A stretch of 64,000 nt of DNA, taken from contig NZ_JALHQD010000001.1 in NCBI RefSeq assembly GCF_022842145.1, positions 316,127-380,126 on the forward strand. The letters are read 5' to 3'. Of the stretch, positions 1 to 8,990 are shown piece by piece. A model generated the notes under the pieces. It was given only the letters and a program-made list of their open reading frames with translations, had not been told where the DNA came from and did not search any database. Source of the DNA: Tabrizicola sp. Lineage in GTDB: Bacteria; Pseudomonadota; Alphaproteobacteria; Rhodobacterales; Rhodobacteraceae. Made by a program: the position numbers and the translations under genes. The first letter of the stretch is position 1, and every line of letters begins with the position of its first letter.

Positions 1-795
1 ATGTGGCGGTCATATGGCTTACCTCCCGGAGAGGCTGTGCGACCGAGAACCTGGTCATTGCCCGGGCAGCACTTGCTCGGGCCTGCGCAGTCACCGTCGG
101 TAACGGGACGTGCAGGACTCCGGAACACTTGGGCGCATCGCTTATTCGTCGCATATCGACGATGAGTCGTGGTGAGCCGTAGCGCTGATCTTCGATCATC
201 GTATTGTTGATCGCTTCAGCAACAAGGTGATCGTGTGCTTCCACACATGGAGATCTCCAGGCCATCCGGATCACGTCTGATGCTGGCCGTCGAGGCCCGG
301 TCAAGGAATCTCTGATGCACGCCGGATGAGAACCGTCCCGACGACTCCGACGCGGAGGAGTATCTTCAGGACATGGCGGCACACCTGCGCGAGCTTGCGT
401 TCGCTAGTGTTCGCCACCCGACAAGTGGTTTCAGTCTGCCGCGGTGCGTCTGGGTCGCTCAGTAGAGGTGCAGGTGTCAGCTATGCGGACCAAATTGCTG
501 TTGGAAAGTGAGCAGTCGGCCACAGCATCCGCGCAGCAACACCAAAGCATGAACAAGCTAAACCCATATGACTTCACACCCCTGACCCGCCAGGAGAAGT
601 CCGAGTGGGGGTCGGATAGGACTCCACGCATCCGGAACGCCTTTCCCGACCTCAGGACCCTGTCTCGGCCTTTACTTCGCCACAGCCAGCACCAAGTGAC
701 GGACCCTAGACGCACGTCAGCCGAAGGGGACACTGACATGGCTGAGAGAAGCGAGGCACTGACCGGCTTAAGGCTCTAGTCGGCTATGGCTGCTG
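1..795. other. stretch without a supportable gene
   Basis: I see no convincing gene here. The open frames (326-511 and 444-779 on plus, 431-739 on minus) overlap on opposite strands, have no clear ribosome binding site and resemble no family I know. Around 354-395 one plus frame spells an acidic helix-like run (EEYLQDMAAHLREL) that could be a remnant of a decayed gene, but stops surround it. Base use is less strongly GC3-biased than in the genes after 2300, which fits degraded or foreign DNA at the edge of an island. Confidence 0.4.
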
Positions 796-1401
796 TCACT
801 CCGTCAGGTCGCCCTGGCGGTTCCCCTCGCTGTCGATCCACCAGCAGCACAAACGACCTTCGTCGCGCCGGCGTCCCACATCGGCTGCGGGCACGCTGCT
901 GTGGTTGCGGTGGCACAGGAGGCCAGCGATCGTGAGCGTTCCGGTCGCGGAGTGGCCCAGATGGGCGTCAAAGACCTTGTCCACCAGATAGGCGGTCAAT
1001 TCAGTTGGCCGCGCGCGGACAGGATCGGCGATAATCTCGGCCAAACGCTCCCGCTTAGCGGCATCCGTCGCGAGGATCGCTGCAACCTCGGCACGAAAGG
1101 CAGCTTCGGTTGAGATATATGATTCCAACGCCGGAAGCGAGCGAGTGGGCGGTTTCTTTAGCTTCAGATGGCCGCCGTCATGCAGCATCTTCAGGATACG
1201 CGCCCCGATAGGCGAGGTCAGCTGCACATGCGCGTCATGGAAGGCCAGTTCGCGATCCTCGTCGGAAAGGCGCATCGTGGCGGGCCGACCTTCCAGCACC
1301 GCGCGGCGCAGGGCGGCCAGCGCCGGCGTGCGGTGCACGTTGGGGATCAGATCGATCACCTGCAGCGCGGGTTTCATGCGGGTGCGGATATCCCACAGCA
1401 C
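796..1401 (-). CDS. hypothetical protein, second gene of a two-gene unit
   Basis: A 201-residue protein of unknown function, predicted soluble. There is no signal peptide or membrane segment. The first 150 residues are helical and rich in Ala, Leu and Arg; the last 45 are Arg/Trp/Cys-rich and look less conserved, so the C-terminus may be altered. I chose the GTG start at 1401 because a GGGGG run lies just upstream and the stop of the preceding gene is only 4 bases away, suggesting translational coupling. An internal ATG at 1377 is an alternative. No family recognised. Confidence 0.55.
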   Translation of the reverse strand: MLWDIRTRMKPALQVIDLIPNVHRTPALAALRRAVLEGRPATMRLSDEDRELAFHDAHVQLTSPIGARILKMLHDGGHLKLKKPPTRSLPALESYISTEAAFRAEVAAILATDAAKRERLAEIIADPVRARPTELTAYLVDKVFDAHLGHSATGTLTIAGLLCHRNHSSVPAADVGRRRDEGRLCCWWIDSEGNRQGDLTE

Positions 1402-1405
1402 AGGG

Positions 1406-1879
1406 TCAGCCCCCGTTCATGGGGTCGGGAGCAAAGCCAGCGGGCGCCTGACGGACCAGCATGGCAGGAAGCCCTGCTTCGACCATCCGTTCGGTCGCCA
1501 TCGTGTCAGCATTCGGCCCGGCATTCAGAATCAACTGCCAGATGTCCTGCACGGGGCGGGCAATGCGGGGTTCCGTCACCGCGCGGGCGGTGTGCAGCCA
1601 GACGGCCAGACCGTCGCTCAGGTCATAATCGCGCGTCTTGCGCAGGACGGCAATGCGGGTCTGCGTCTTAGTCACGAAACGAACCACGGCAGCGGCAGGC
1701 CAGCTTGCGATTGCATAGAGGTCATTACCTTCAACCTGCAGGGAGGCCGCCCAAAACCACGCCGTCGCGGCGTAGCTGTCGACAACATGCGGTTTGGCCG
1801 CTGCAAGCCTGTCGGCCACCGCCTGCGCTTCACCGACCAGTGCTTCCGTCGCCTTTTCCTTTTGCCATGTGTTGAACAT
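1406..1879 (-). CDS. hypothetical protein, first gene of a two-gene unit
   Basis: A 157-residue protein with an Ala-rich, helical N-terminal half and several Trp residues. No family is recognised. The ATG at 1879 is preceded by AAGGAG at a spacing of 6, which is better than the upstream in-frame start at 1906. The stop lies 4 bases before the GTG of the next minus-strand gene, so the two are probably co-transcribed. Upstream at 1923-1949 there is a hairpin-like dyad (CAACCGT/ACGGTTG) that could be a regulatory site. Function unknown; the setting beside a truncated racemase suggests an accessory region. Confidence 0.6.
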   Translation of the reverse strand: MFNTWQKEKATEALVGEAQAVADRLAAAKPHVVDSYAATAWFWAASLQVEGNDLYAIASWPAAAVVRFVTKTQTRIAVLRKTRDYDLSDGLAVWLHTARAVTEPRIARPVQDIWQLILNAGPNADTMATERMVEAGLPAMLVRQAPAGFAPDPMNGG

Positions 1880-2033
1880 CGATACTCCTTGACCGTGTCT
1901 AAGCATTAAACGCGCAAGGTCACAACCGTTCCCGCCGTTCGGACGGTTGGCACCTGGGTGTGCTCGTCACGCTTTGTAGAAGAGGCACTAGCGGTTTTTC
2001 TCTCTTTCGGACAAGCAGACCTAACGATTTCAT

Positions 2034-2300
2034 GCAGCACCATGGTGCCGAGCGGACCGCAAGATCAGTGCCGAAATCGGCCGCGCTGTTGTTGAGGATC
2101 GGGCCGAGGCCATCGTCCTTGGCTGCGCTGGCATGGCCGATCTTGCCAGTGATCTGGCGGCGGAGCATGGGCTGCGTGTGCTGGACGGTGTGTCCTGCGC
2201 CGTGCGGCTGGCCGAGGCCATGGTGGGTCTTGGCCTGCGGACATCCCGGCTGGGTGGCTATGCACCCTCGCCCGCCCACAAGATCCTGACTCCGGCCTGA
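2034..2300 (+). pseudogene. 3' remnant of an Asp/Glu (hydantoin/allantoin-type) racemase gene
   Basis: The frame ending with TGA at 2298-2300 reads as the C-terminal third of an Asp/Glu racemase superfamily protein. It contains AIVLGCAGM, the segment carrying the second catalytic cysteine of hydantoin/allantoin racemases, then a LxxEHGLxVLDGVxCAVRLAE-like helix and a usual C-terminal tail. The frame is closed by a stop at 2022-2024. No start, no N-terminal domain and no first catalytic Cys are present. Homology seems to begin near 2061, so the 5' part was lost by deletion or by insertion of the DNA to the left. Confidence 0.7.
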
Positions 2301-2330
2301 AGGCGCTTTGCCACGCTGTCGTGGCGGTTG

Positions 2331-2357
2331 CCGATCCCGGTGAAAAACCGGGATCGG
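2331..2357. terminator. strong hairpin between convergent genes
   Basis: Perfect 11-bp inverted repeat (CCGATCCCGGT/ACCGGGATCGG) with a 5-base GAAAA loop. It lies 13 bases beyond the stop of the minus-strand SDR gene and 30 bases beyond the racemase remnant. There is no long U tract, so it may stabilise 3' ends as well as terminate. Confidence 0.6.
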
Positions 2358-2370
2358 TCGTTGGGGCCGG

Positions 2371-3135
2371 TCAGATCGACCCTGCCTCCACCATGTAGCT
2401 GCTGGCCGTGCACATCGCGGCGTCGTCGGAGGCGAGGAAAAGGACCATCCGCGCGACGTAGACCGGTTCGATCAGGTCGGGCAGGCACTGCCGGGCCTGG
2501 TGCGCGGCGAGGGCGTCCGGTTTGGCCCAGAGGGTCTTCTGCCGCTCGGTCATGATCCAACCGGGAACCACGGCGTTGACGCGGATGCGGTGCTTGCCCA
2601 GATCGCGGGCCATCGTGCGGGTCAGGCCATGCACGGCGGCCTTGGCGGTTGCATAGGCCGGAAAACCCCCGCCCGCTTCGAACCAGCTGTTCGAGCCCAT
2701 GTTGATGATCGACCCGCCGCCGCGTTCGATCATGTCCGGGGCCACGGCTTGCATGGCGAAGAACTGGTGGCGCAGGTTGGTCTCCATCCGCTCGTCCCAG
2801 TATTCGGGTGTCACGTCGGTCCAGGCGTGTCGGTCGTCGCGGGCGGCGTTGTTGACCAGAACATCGGCCGGACCGATCCGCGCTTTGAGAGCGGCGAATG
2901 CGGTGCGCAGGCTTTCGATGTCGCGCAGGTCGCAAATCTCATGCGTGACGTTCGGATGCGCCGCACAAAGCGCGGTGCTGCCGTCGGCGTCCAGATCGAC
3001 AAAGCCGACCATCGCGCCCTGATCGGCGAAGGCCGCGACGATCTCGGCCCCGATGCCCGAGGCACCACCCGTGACGTACACGACCTTTCCGGCAAGGCTG
3101 GGGTATCTGGCAAAGCGGTCGGACATGCGGTGCAT
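2371..3135 (-). CDS. SDR family NAD(P)-dependent oxidoreductase, probable sugar dehydrogenase
   Basis: A 254-residue classical short-chain dehydrogenase, cytoplasmic. Visible motifs are the cofactor glycine motif TGGASGIG near residue 21, an Asp at the end of beta-2 (VDLDAD, favouring NAD), NNAA near 92, the catalytic Ser in GSNS near 148 and YATAK near 161 as the YxxxK pair. It is transcribed away from the LacI regulator and sugar importer across a 215-bp gap, so it probably oxidises the imported sugar or polyol (inference). The substrate cannot be read from sequence; xylose/arabinose/fuconate-type dehydrogenases look alike. An alternative start is the ATG at 3126. Confidence 0.85.
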   Translation of the reverse strand: MHRMSDRFARYPSLAGKVVYVTGGASGIGAEIVAAFADQGAMVGFVDLDADGSTALCAAHPNVTHEICDLRDIESLRTAFAALKARIGPADVLVNNAARDDRHAWTDVTPEYWDERMETNLRHQFFAMQAVAPDMIERGGGSIINMGSNSWFEAGGGFPAYATAKAAVHGLTRTMARDLGKHRIRVNAVVPGWIMTERQKTLWAKPDALAAHQARQCLPDLIEPVYVARMVLFLASDDAAMCTASSYMVEAGSI

Positions 3136-3309
3136 CCATTTCTAGGCTGACGGATCGGGGCGGCCAAAGTGGCGGCAGCGGCGGGGATGGTCAAGCAGAG
3201 AAGGATTCATTTTCCTGTCGGTGTTTCGCGACGCGCCGTCTGGATTTCCCTTTCGGCCGTCCCCACCAGAGCTACCGTTGACTCGCGGCAAGTCCCTGTG
3301 CTGTCCTTG

Positions 3310-3334
3310 TAAAGCGGTTTAGTAAAGCGATTCA
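3310..3334. promoter_or_regulatory. tandem LacI-type operator candidates
   Basis: Two related 12-mers, TAAAGCGGTTTA (3310-3321) and TAAAGCGATTCA (3323-3334), have the central CG and A/T arms typical of LacI-family half-site pairs and are spaced 13 bp. They lie 16 bases before the LacI start codon and within the gap shared with the divergent SDR gene. Autoregulation and control of both transcripts is inferred. Confidence 0.5.
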
Positions 3335-3350
3335 CTAGACGGGATCACCG

Positions 3351-4367
3351 ATGTCAGTGGCAAGCCTAAGGGATGTGGCGCAGGCGGCGGGCGTGTCGGT
3401 CACAACCGTCTCGCGCTTCCTGAACGGCACGCTCGACCTGCCGGACCGCACGCGGACCGCGGTCGAGGCGGCGATCCATCAGCTGAACTACCAACCCAAC
3501 CCCCATGCCCGAAGGCTAAGTCGCGGCCGGTCCGATACCATCGGTCTGGTCATTCCCGACATCGCCACCCCGTTCTTCGCCACCCTTGTCGCGGCGGTCG
3601 AGGCCGAGGCGGACCGGCGCGGGCTGGGGCTGACCCTGCATGCCACGTTGAACCGGGGCGAGCGGGAGTTGTCATACCTGCAGGCGGTGCGGCGCAACCA
3701 GGTGGACGGGTTGATCTTCGTCACCAATCATCCCGACGACGGGACCCTGGCCCATGCGATCAACGTGAGTGGTCAGGTCGTCGTACTGGACGAAGACGTG
3801 GTGGGAACGTCGGTCCCGAAGCTCTTCTGCGACAACGAGCAGGGCGGGTACATGGCCGGGCGGCATCTGGCCGAGGCCGGCCATCGACGTACGCTGTTCA
3901 TTGGCGGGGTCGACGCCATGCTGAGCGGCGCGCGGCGCTTCGGCGGTTTCCAGCGCGCCATGACCGAGATCTGGGGGGCCGATGCCAAGATCGAGCGTTA
4001 CGAGGGCGAATATTCGATCGGGTTTGGCAGGTCTGCGGCCAAGCGCATGCTGGAGGCGCGGCTGGACGTCACCGCCGTCTTTGCGACCTCGGACGAGATC
4101 ACCACGGGGGTCCTTGAGGTGCTGAATGCCGCCGGCATCCGCGTGCCGAAAGACCTTTCCCTTGTCGGGTTCGACGATGTCGGCCCGCTGCATCTTTTCG
4201 CACCGGCTGTGACAGCGGTGCGGCAGCCGGTCCGGGCCTTGGGTATCCGGGCCCTGTCCCTGCTTCTGGATACCGACTGGACCGATCCGACCAAGCTCCC
4301 GCCAGAGGAGATCATGCCTGTCACTCTGATCACCCGGAACTCCGTTGCGCCGGTGATCAGGTCATGA
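3351..4367 (+). CDS. LacI family transcriptional regulator of a sugar locus
   Basis: A 338-residue regulator. The N-terminal helix-turn-helix (residues about 3-25: LRDVAQAAGVSVTTVSRFLNG) is followed by the hinge helix with NPHARRLSRG near 50-60. A periplasmic-binding-like effector domain runs from about 63 to the end, including IGLVIPDI, VFATSDE and VGFDDVGP. The length is normal for the family. Its stop overlaps an ATG of the following solute-binding-protein frame, so the regulator heads the importer operon. It most likely represses the cluster until a sugar ligand is present. Confidence 0.92.
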   Translation: MSVASLRDVAQAAGVSVTTVSRFLNGTLDLPDRTRTAVEAAIHQLNYQPNPHARRLSRGRSDTIGLVIPDIATPFFATLVAAVEAEADRRGLGLTLHATLNRGERELSYLQAVRRNQVDGLIFVTNHPDDGTLAHAINVSGQVVVLDEDVVGTSVPKLFCDNEQGGYMAGRHLAEAGHRRTLFIGGVDAMLSGARRFGGFQRAMTEIWGADAKIERYEGEYSIGFGRSAAKRMLEARLDVTAVFATSDEITTGVLEVLNAAGIRVPKDLSLVGFDDVGPLHLFAPAVTAVRQPVRALGIRALSLLLDTDWTDPTKLPPEEIMPVTLITRNSVAPVIRS

Positions 4368-4396
4368 ACTGCAACGGCCAACACAGGGATCTTAAA

Positions 4397-5353
4397 ATGA
4401 ACACCATGAAAATGACTGCCCTTTCGCGCCGGGGACTTGGAGTGCTGCTTGGCACGGCTTTGATCCTGACTGCAGTGCCGGGGATGGCCCAGGACAAGAA
4501 GAAGTTCGCGCTGGTGCAGATCAACCAGCAGGCGCTGTTCTTCAATCAGATGAACGAAGGCGCGCAGAAGGCGGCGGATGCGGCCGGGGTCGAGCTGGTG
4601 ATCTTCAACGCCAACAATGACCCGGCCGCGCAGAACAGTGCCATTGAGACCTACATCCAGGAAGGCGTGGACGGCATCGCCATCGTCGCCATCGACGTGA
4701 ACGGCATCATGCCGGCGGTCGATCAGGCGGCGGCAGCGGGTATCCCGGTCGTCGCCATCGACGCGATCCTGCCCGAGGACGGCAAGCAGTCGGCGGTGAT
4801 CGGAGTGGACAACGGCAAGGCCGGGGCCGACCTTGGCGCCTACTTCGTGGAATATGCCAAGGGTGCCGGTGGGGCCAAGCTGGGCGTCGTCGGTGCGCTG
4901 AACTCGTTCATCCAGAACCTTCGGATGGACGGCTTTACCGGCGTGCTGAACGGCGTCGAAGGCGTCACCATCGCCGGTACGGTTGATGGCCAGAACGTGC
5001 AGGATACCGCGCTGGCGGCTGCGGAAAACCTGATGACCGCGAACCCCGACATGACGGCGATCTATGCGACGGGCGAGCCTGCACTCCTGGGCGCAGTTGC
5101 GGCCGTGGAAAGCCAGGGACGCCAGGCTGACGTCAAGGTGTTCGGCTGGGACCTGACCGCCTCGGCCATCGCGGGGATCGACGCAGGCTACGTCGAGGCC
5201 GTCATCCAGCAGGACCCCGCAGGCATGGGTGGTGCGGCGGTCGACGCCCTGAAAACGCTCAGCGAAGGCGGCACGGTCGAACGGAACATCTCGGTTCCCG
5301 TGACCATCGTCACCAAGGCGAACGTCGACGACTTCCGGTCGATGTTCGAATGA
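4397..5353 (+). CDS. sugar ABC transporter substrate-binding protein (RbsB-like)
   Basis: A periplasmic binding protein of the peripla_BP_4 type, 318 residues from the ATG at 4397. The signal peptide is MNTMKMTALSRRGLGVLLG plus a hydrophobic stretch ending at AMAQ-like VPGMAQ. The mature part begins KKKFALVQINQQALFF, with DPAAQNSAIETYI, GVDGIAIVAIDVNG and GVDNGKAGADLG typical of ribose/xylose-type binding proteins. An upstream in-frame ATG at 4364 would add 11 hydrophilic residues before the signal and is less likely. It overlaps the ATPase gene by 4 bases. The ligand is probably a pentose, tetritol or related sugar; it cannot be specified. Confidence 0.9.
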   Translation: MNTMKMTALSRRGLGVLLGTALILTAVPGMAQDKKKFALVQINQQALFFNQMNEGAQKAADAAGVELVIFNANNDPAAQNSAIETYIQEGVDGIAIVAIDVNGIMPAVDQAAAAGIPVVAIDAILPEDGKQSAVIGVDNGKAGADLGAYFVEYAKGAGGAKLGVVGALNSFIQNLRMDGFTGVLNGVEGVTIAGTVDGQNVQDTALAAAENLMTANPDMTAIYATGEPALLGAVAAVESQGRQADVKVFGWDLTASAIAGIDAGYVEAVIQQDPAGMGGAAVDALKTLSEGGTVERNISVPVTIVTKANVDDFRSMFE

Positions 5354-6144
5354 CCGAAACGGCGCTTCATCCCGAAGCGTCCGATGCGGGAGGGGGTCGC
5401 CCCCTTCCGCACATCGTGCCGCTGGTGTCGTTGCGGGGGATTTCGCTGACCTTCGGGTCGCACCAGGCCTTGCGCGGCGTCGATCTGGACGTAATGCCGG
5501 GCGAATGTCTGGGCCTGATCGGCGACAATGCGGCGGGGAAATCCACACTGTCGAAGGTGATGTCGGGCACCTACATCCCGGATGAAGGCACCATCAGTAT
5601 CGAGGGTCAGCCTGTCCGCTTTTCCGGCCCCTCCGATGCGCGGGCGAGGGCCATCGAGATGGTGTTTCAGGACCTTAGCCTTTGCGACCACGTCGATGTC
5701 GTCGGCAACCTCTTCCTCGGGCGCGAGTTGACGCGCGGTCCGTTCCTCGATCAAAAGCGGATGCTGGCCGAGGGGCGGCAGATGCTGGACGCGCTGGAGA
5801 TTCGCATCCCGCGCCTGACAGCCAAGGTGGAAAAGCTGTCCGGTGGCCAGCGCCAGGCCATCGCCATCGCGCGGGCTGCCAGTTTCCAGCCCAAGGTCCT
5901 GATCATGGACGAGCCGACCTCGGCCCTTGCCGTGGCCGAAGTGGAGGCAGTGCTGGCGCTGATCAACCGGGTCAAGGCGAAGGGCGTGGGTGTGGTCCTG
6001 ATCACGCACCGCCTGCAGGACCTGTTCCGCGTCTGCGACCGGATCGCCGTGATGTATGAAGGCACCAAGGTGGCCGAACGCCGGATCGGCGAGACGAACC
6101 TGCAGGAACTGGTCGATCTGATCGTCGGAAAGGGGTCGCACTGA
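5350..6144 (+). CDS. sugar ABC transporter ATP-binding protein, single-domain RbsA type
   Basis: A 264-residue ATPase with one nucleotide-binding domain, whereas classical RbsA has two. Walker A GDNAAGKST lies near residue 58, the Q-loop near VFQDLSL, signature LSGGQRQ near 162, Walker B VLIMDEP near 180 and the switch His in LITHRLQDL near 218. The first 28 residues are an extension before SLRGISLTFGSHQAL. Such short CUT2 ATPases work as homodimers with an RbsC-like permease. The stop overlaps the permease start by one base. It energises import of the sugar bound by the preceding protein. Confidence 0.92.
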   Translation: MTETALHPEASDAGGGRPLPHIVPLVSLRGISLTFGSHQALRGVDLDVMPGECLGLIGDNAAGKSTLSKVMSGTYIPDEGTISIEGQPVRFSGPSDARARAIEMVFQDLSLCDHVDVVGNLFLGRELTRGPFLDQKRMLAEGRQMLDALEIRIPRLTAKVEKLSGGQRQAIAIARAASFQPKVLIMDEPTSALAVAEVEAVLALINRVKAKGVGVVLITHRLQDLFRVCDRIAVMYEGTKVAERRIGETNLQELVDLIVGKGSH

Positions 6145-7145
6145 TGTCCGCTTATTCCGAACGCGCCAAGGGGTCTCCGCTGGCTGATTTCGTGGCCGAG
6201 AATGCGCAGGTCCTTTCGATTGCAGTGTTCTTTTTGGCCTGCATGCTGCTTTTCGCCGTGCTGACGCCAACCTTCCTGACCGCTGGCAACCTTCTGAACA
6301 TCGTGCGCCAGGCCGCACCCGTGCTGATCGTGGCAGTGGCAATGACGCTGGTGATCACCACGGCGGGGATCGACCTTTCGGTCGGCTCAACCGTGGCCCT
6401 TGTGAACGCCGTGGCCGCCATTGCACTTGCGGCAGGACTGGACTGGCCTGTGGTCGTGGTGCTGATGCTGGTCCTCGGCGGACTGATCGGCGCGGTTCAG
6501 GGCTGGTTCATCGCCTATCAAGGAATCCCCGCCTTCATCGTGACGCTGGCGGGCCTGTCGATCCTGCGCGGCTATGCGCTGTATCTGACCGAGGGCTATT
6601 CGATCCCGATCAAGGACGTGCCCGGCTTCTTCTGGCTTGGGCGCGGGACACTTGGCGGGTTCCCGGTCCCTGCGCTGATCTCGATCCTGGTGGCGATCCT
6701 TGGCTTCGTCGTCATGCTGCGCACGCGTTACGGTCGGCAGGTGGTCGCCGTGGGGTCCAACATGGAGGCGGCGCGGCGGGTCGGCATGCCTGCACGCTGG
6801 ACGGTGGCGTCGGTCTACCTCGTCTCGGGTGTGGCCTGTGCGATTGCCGGCCTTCTGATCGCGGCCCGGCTCGGCTCGGGGTCCTCCAACGCGGCGGTGG
6901 GGTTTGAATTGCAGGTCATCGCCGCCGTGGTCCTGGGCGGCACGTCACTGATGGGCGGAAAGGCCAGCATGCTGGGCACCGTCCTGGGCACGATGACCAT
7001 CGCCGTGATCGGCAACGGGCTGATCCTGGTCCACATCTCGCCCTTCTTCACGCAGATCGTGACGGGGACGATCATCCTGCTGGCGATCTGGATGAACACA
7101 AAGCTTTTCAGCGGTGGCTTCAGGCTTGGAAGGAAACCGAAATGA
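6144..7145 (+). CDS. sugar ABC transporter permease, RbsC type
   Basis: A 333-residue inner-membrane permease of the CUT2/branched-chain family with about 8-10 hydrophobic helices. TTAGIDLSVGS near residue 72 is the typical family motif, and GGTSLMGGKASMLGTVLG near 270 is the usual cytoplasmic loop that contacts the ATPase. Overlaps of 1 base with the ATPase gene and 4 bases with the hydrolase gene indicate tight co-translation. Confidence 0.92.
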   Translation: MSAYSERAKGSPLADFVAENAQVLSIAVFFLACMLLFAVLTPTFLTAGNLLNIVRQAAPVLIVAVAMTLVITTAGIDLSVGSTVALVNAVAAIALAAGLDWPVVVVLMLVLGGLIGAVQGWFIAYQGIPAFIVTLAGLSILRGYALYLTEGYSIPIKDVPGFFWLGRGTLGGFPVPALISILVAILGFVVMLRTRYGRQVVAVGSNMEAARRVGMPARWTVASVYLVSGVACAIAGLLIAARLGSGSSNAAVGFELQVIAAVVLGGTSLMGGKASMLGTVLGTMTIAVIGNGLILVHISPFFTQIVTGTIILLAIWMNTKLFSGGFRLGRKPK

Positions 7146-8209
7146 CGGAACTGTCTGAGGCCCACATCGGGTCGGGTCTGGTGATGACCGTGAACGGCCC
7201 GATCAAAAGCGCCGATCTGGGTGTGACACTGATGCACGAGCATCTGCAGAACGACTGTTCCTGCTGGTGGCACCCGCCGAAGGACCCTGCCCGGCAGTAT
7301 CTGGTCGATGGTCCGGTGCGGATCGAGATTCTGTCCGAGCTGCGGCAAGACCCCTTCGTCAACAAGCACAACATCGCGCTGGACGAGCTGGACCTGTGCA
7401 TCGAGGAGGTCGGGGCGTTTGCGCAAGCTGGCGGCCGGACCATCGTGGACCCGACCTGTCGCGGCATCGGGCGTGACCCCACGAAGCTCCGGCGGATCGC
7501 GGCGGAAAGCGGGCTGAACATCGTGATGGGGGCGGGGTATTACCTCGCGTCCTCGATGCCCGAAGAGGTGGCGCGCCTGTCCATCGATGACATCGCCGAT
7601 CAGATTGTGGCCGAGGCGTTGCACGGCACCGACGGCACTGATGCAAAGATCGGGCTCATCGGCGAGATCGGGGTGTCGTCCGACTTCACCGCCGAGGAGG
7701 AGAAATCCCTTCGCGGCGCGGCGCGTGCACAGGTGCGGACCAAACTGCCGCTCATGGTGCATCTGCCGGGGTGGTTCCGCCTGGGTCACCGCGTTCTGGA
7801 CATTGTCGAGGAGGAGGGCGCGGACCTCCATCACACCGTCCTGTGCCACATGAACCCCTCGCATGACGACTGGGACTACCAGCGCACCGTCGCAGAGCGG
7901 GGAGCCTTCATCGAATTCGACATGATCGGCATGGACTACTTCTACGCCGACCAGCAGGTTCAGTGCCCCAGCGATGACGAGGTCGCGCGGGCGATCCTGC
8001 GGCTGGCCGACGCGGGGCATCTGGACAGGGTCCTCCTGTCGCAGGACGTGTTCATCAAGATGATGCTGACGCGCTATGGCGGGAACGGCTATGCCTTCGT
8101 GCAACGGCATTTCCTGCCGCGGCTGGCACGGCACGGGATGGACGCAGCTTCGCGTGATATGCTGATGAAAACCAACCCCCGGCGCGTGTTCGACGCGTCC
8201 ATTGCATGA
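7142..8209 (+). CDS. phosphotriesterase-family metal hydrolase, possible sugar lactonase
   Basis: A 355-residue TIM-barrel amidohydrolase of the phosphotriesterase family. The metal ligands can be followed: HxH in LMHEHL (residues 32 and 34), GEIG near 174 where a Glu replaces the carboxylated Lys bridge, His in MVHLPGW near 206, His in LCHMNPSH near 235 and Asp in LLSQDVF near 300. Members of this family include lactonases acting on sugar lactones and phospho-lactones. Position in a sugar import operon with an SDR dehydrogenase suggests hydrolysis of a lactone formed from the sugar (inference). Overlaps the permease gene by 4 bases. No signal peptide. Confidence 0.85.
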   Translation: MTELSEAHIGSGLVMTVNGPIKSADLGVTLMHEHLQNDCSCWWHPPKDPARQYLVDGPVRIEILSELRQDPFVNKHNIALDELDLCIEEVGAFAQAGGRTIVDPTCRGIGRDPTKLRRIAAESGLNIVMGAGYYLASSMPEEVARLSIDDIADQIVAEALHGTDGTDAKIGLIGEIGVSSDFTAEEEKSLRGAARAQVRTKLPLMVHLPGWFRLGHRVLDIVEEEGADLHHTVLCHMNPSHDDWDYQRTVAERGAFIEFDMIGMDYFYADQQVQCPSDDEVARAILRLADAGHLDRVLLSQDVFIKMMLTRYGGNGYAFVQRHFLPRLARHGMDAASRDMLMKTNPRRVFDASIA

Positions 8210-8216
8210 GGGCGGC

Positions 8217-8984
8217 ATGACAACCAAGGTGCTTCTGGTCGGTGAAAGCTGGGTTTCCTCGGCCACCCATTACAAGGGCTTCGATCAGTTCGGCAGTGTG
8301 ACCTTCCATCTGGGCGCGGAACCCTTGGTGGCGGCGCTGAAGGGGTCCGAGTTCGAGCTGACCTATATGCCCGCGCATGAGGCGGTCGAGGCATTCCCCT
8401 TCGAGATGGAGGGGCTGGACGCCTACGACGTCATCATCCTGTCCGACATCGGGGCCAATTCCTTCCTCCTACCGCCCGCCGTATGGCTGCGCTCGCAGAC
8501 CGTGCCGAACCGGCTGCGGCTGATCAAGGCCTGGGTCGAACGCGGCGGCGGGCTTCTGATGGTGGGCGGGTACTTCAGCTTTCAGGGCATCGACGGCAAG
8601 GCGCGGTGGCGTAAGACCCCGGTCGAGGATGTGTTGCCCGTCACCTGCCACCCCTGGGACGACCGGGTCGAAATGCCCGAAGGCGCGGTGGCCGAGGTGA
8701 TGCAACCCAACCATCCGGTCATGGAGGGGCTGGACGGCGCCTGGCCCTTCGTCCTCGGCGTCAACGAGGTCGAGGTGCGGGACGGCGCCCAGGTTCTGGC
8801 GCGGATACCGGAAGATCAGGGCGGGCATCCGCTGCTGGTTCTGGGTGGCTACGGCAAGGGGCGCACAGCGGCTTGGACCTCGGACATCGGCCCGCACTGG
8901 CTGTCACCGGCGTTCTGCGCTTGGGAGGGCTATGGGCGGCTGTGGAAGAACCTCCTCGGTTGGCTGGCGCATGACCCGGACTGA
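8217..8984 (+). CDS. GATase1-like family protein of unknown catalytic role
   Basis: A 255-residue cytoplasmic protein of the glutamine-amidotransferase-like class I fold. It has KVLLVGESWVS at the start, YDVIILSDIGAN near 78, GGGLLMVGGYFSF near 113 and VLGGYGKGRTAAWTSDIGPHW near 215. The Cys nucleophile of true amidotransferases is not evident after GGYFSF, so it is probably not a glutaminase. I chose the ATG at 8217 because GAGGG precedes it; the longer frame would overlap the hydrolase gene. It is the last plus-strand gene of the importer operon. A role on a sugar or lactone intermediate is only inferred. Confidence 0.7.
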   Translation: MTTKVLLVGESWVSSATHYKGFDQFGSVTFHLGAEPLVAALKGSEFELTYMPAHEAVEAFPFEMEGLDAYDVIILSDIGANSFLLPPAVWLRSQTVPNRLRLIKAWVERGGGLLMVGGYFSFQGIDGKARWRKTPVEDVLPVTCHPWDDRVEMPEGAVAEVMQPNHPVMEGLDGAWPFVLGVNEVEVRDGAQVLARIPEDQGGHPLLVLGGYGKGRTAAWTSDIGPHWLSPAFCAWEGYGRLWKNLLGWLAHDPD

Positions 8985-8990
8985 TGGCCG

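Noticed and set aside
3998-5548. 516-residue minus-strand open frame
   Set aside because: Shadow of the LacI and binding protein genes, whose motifs are unambiguous.
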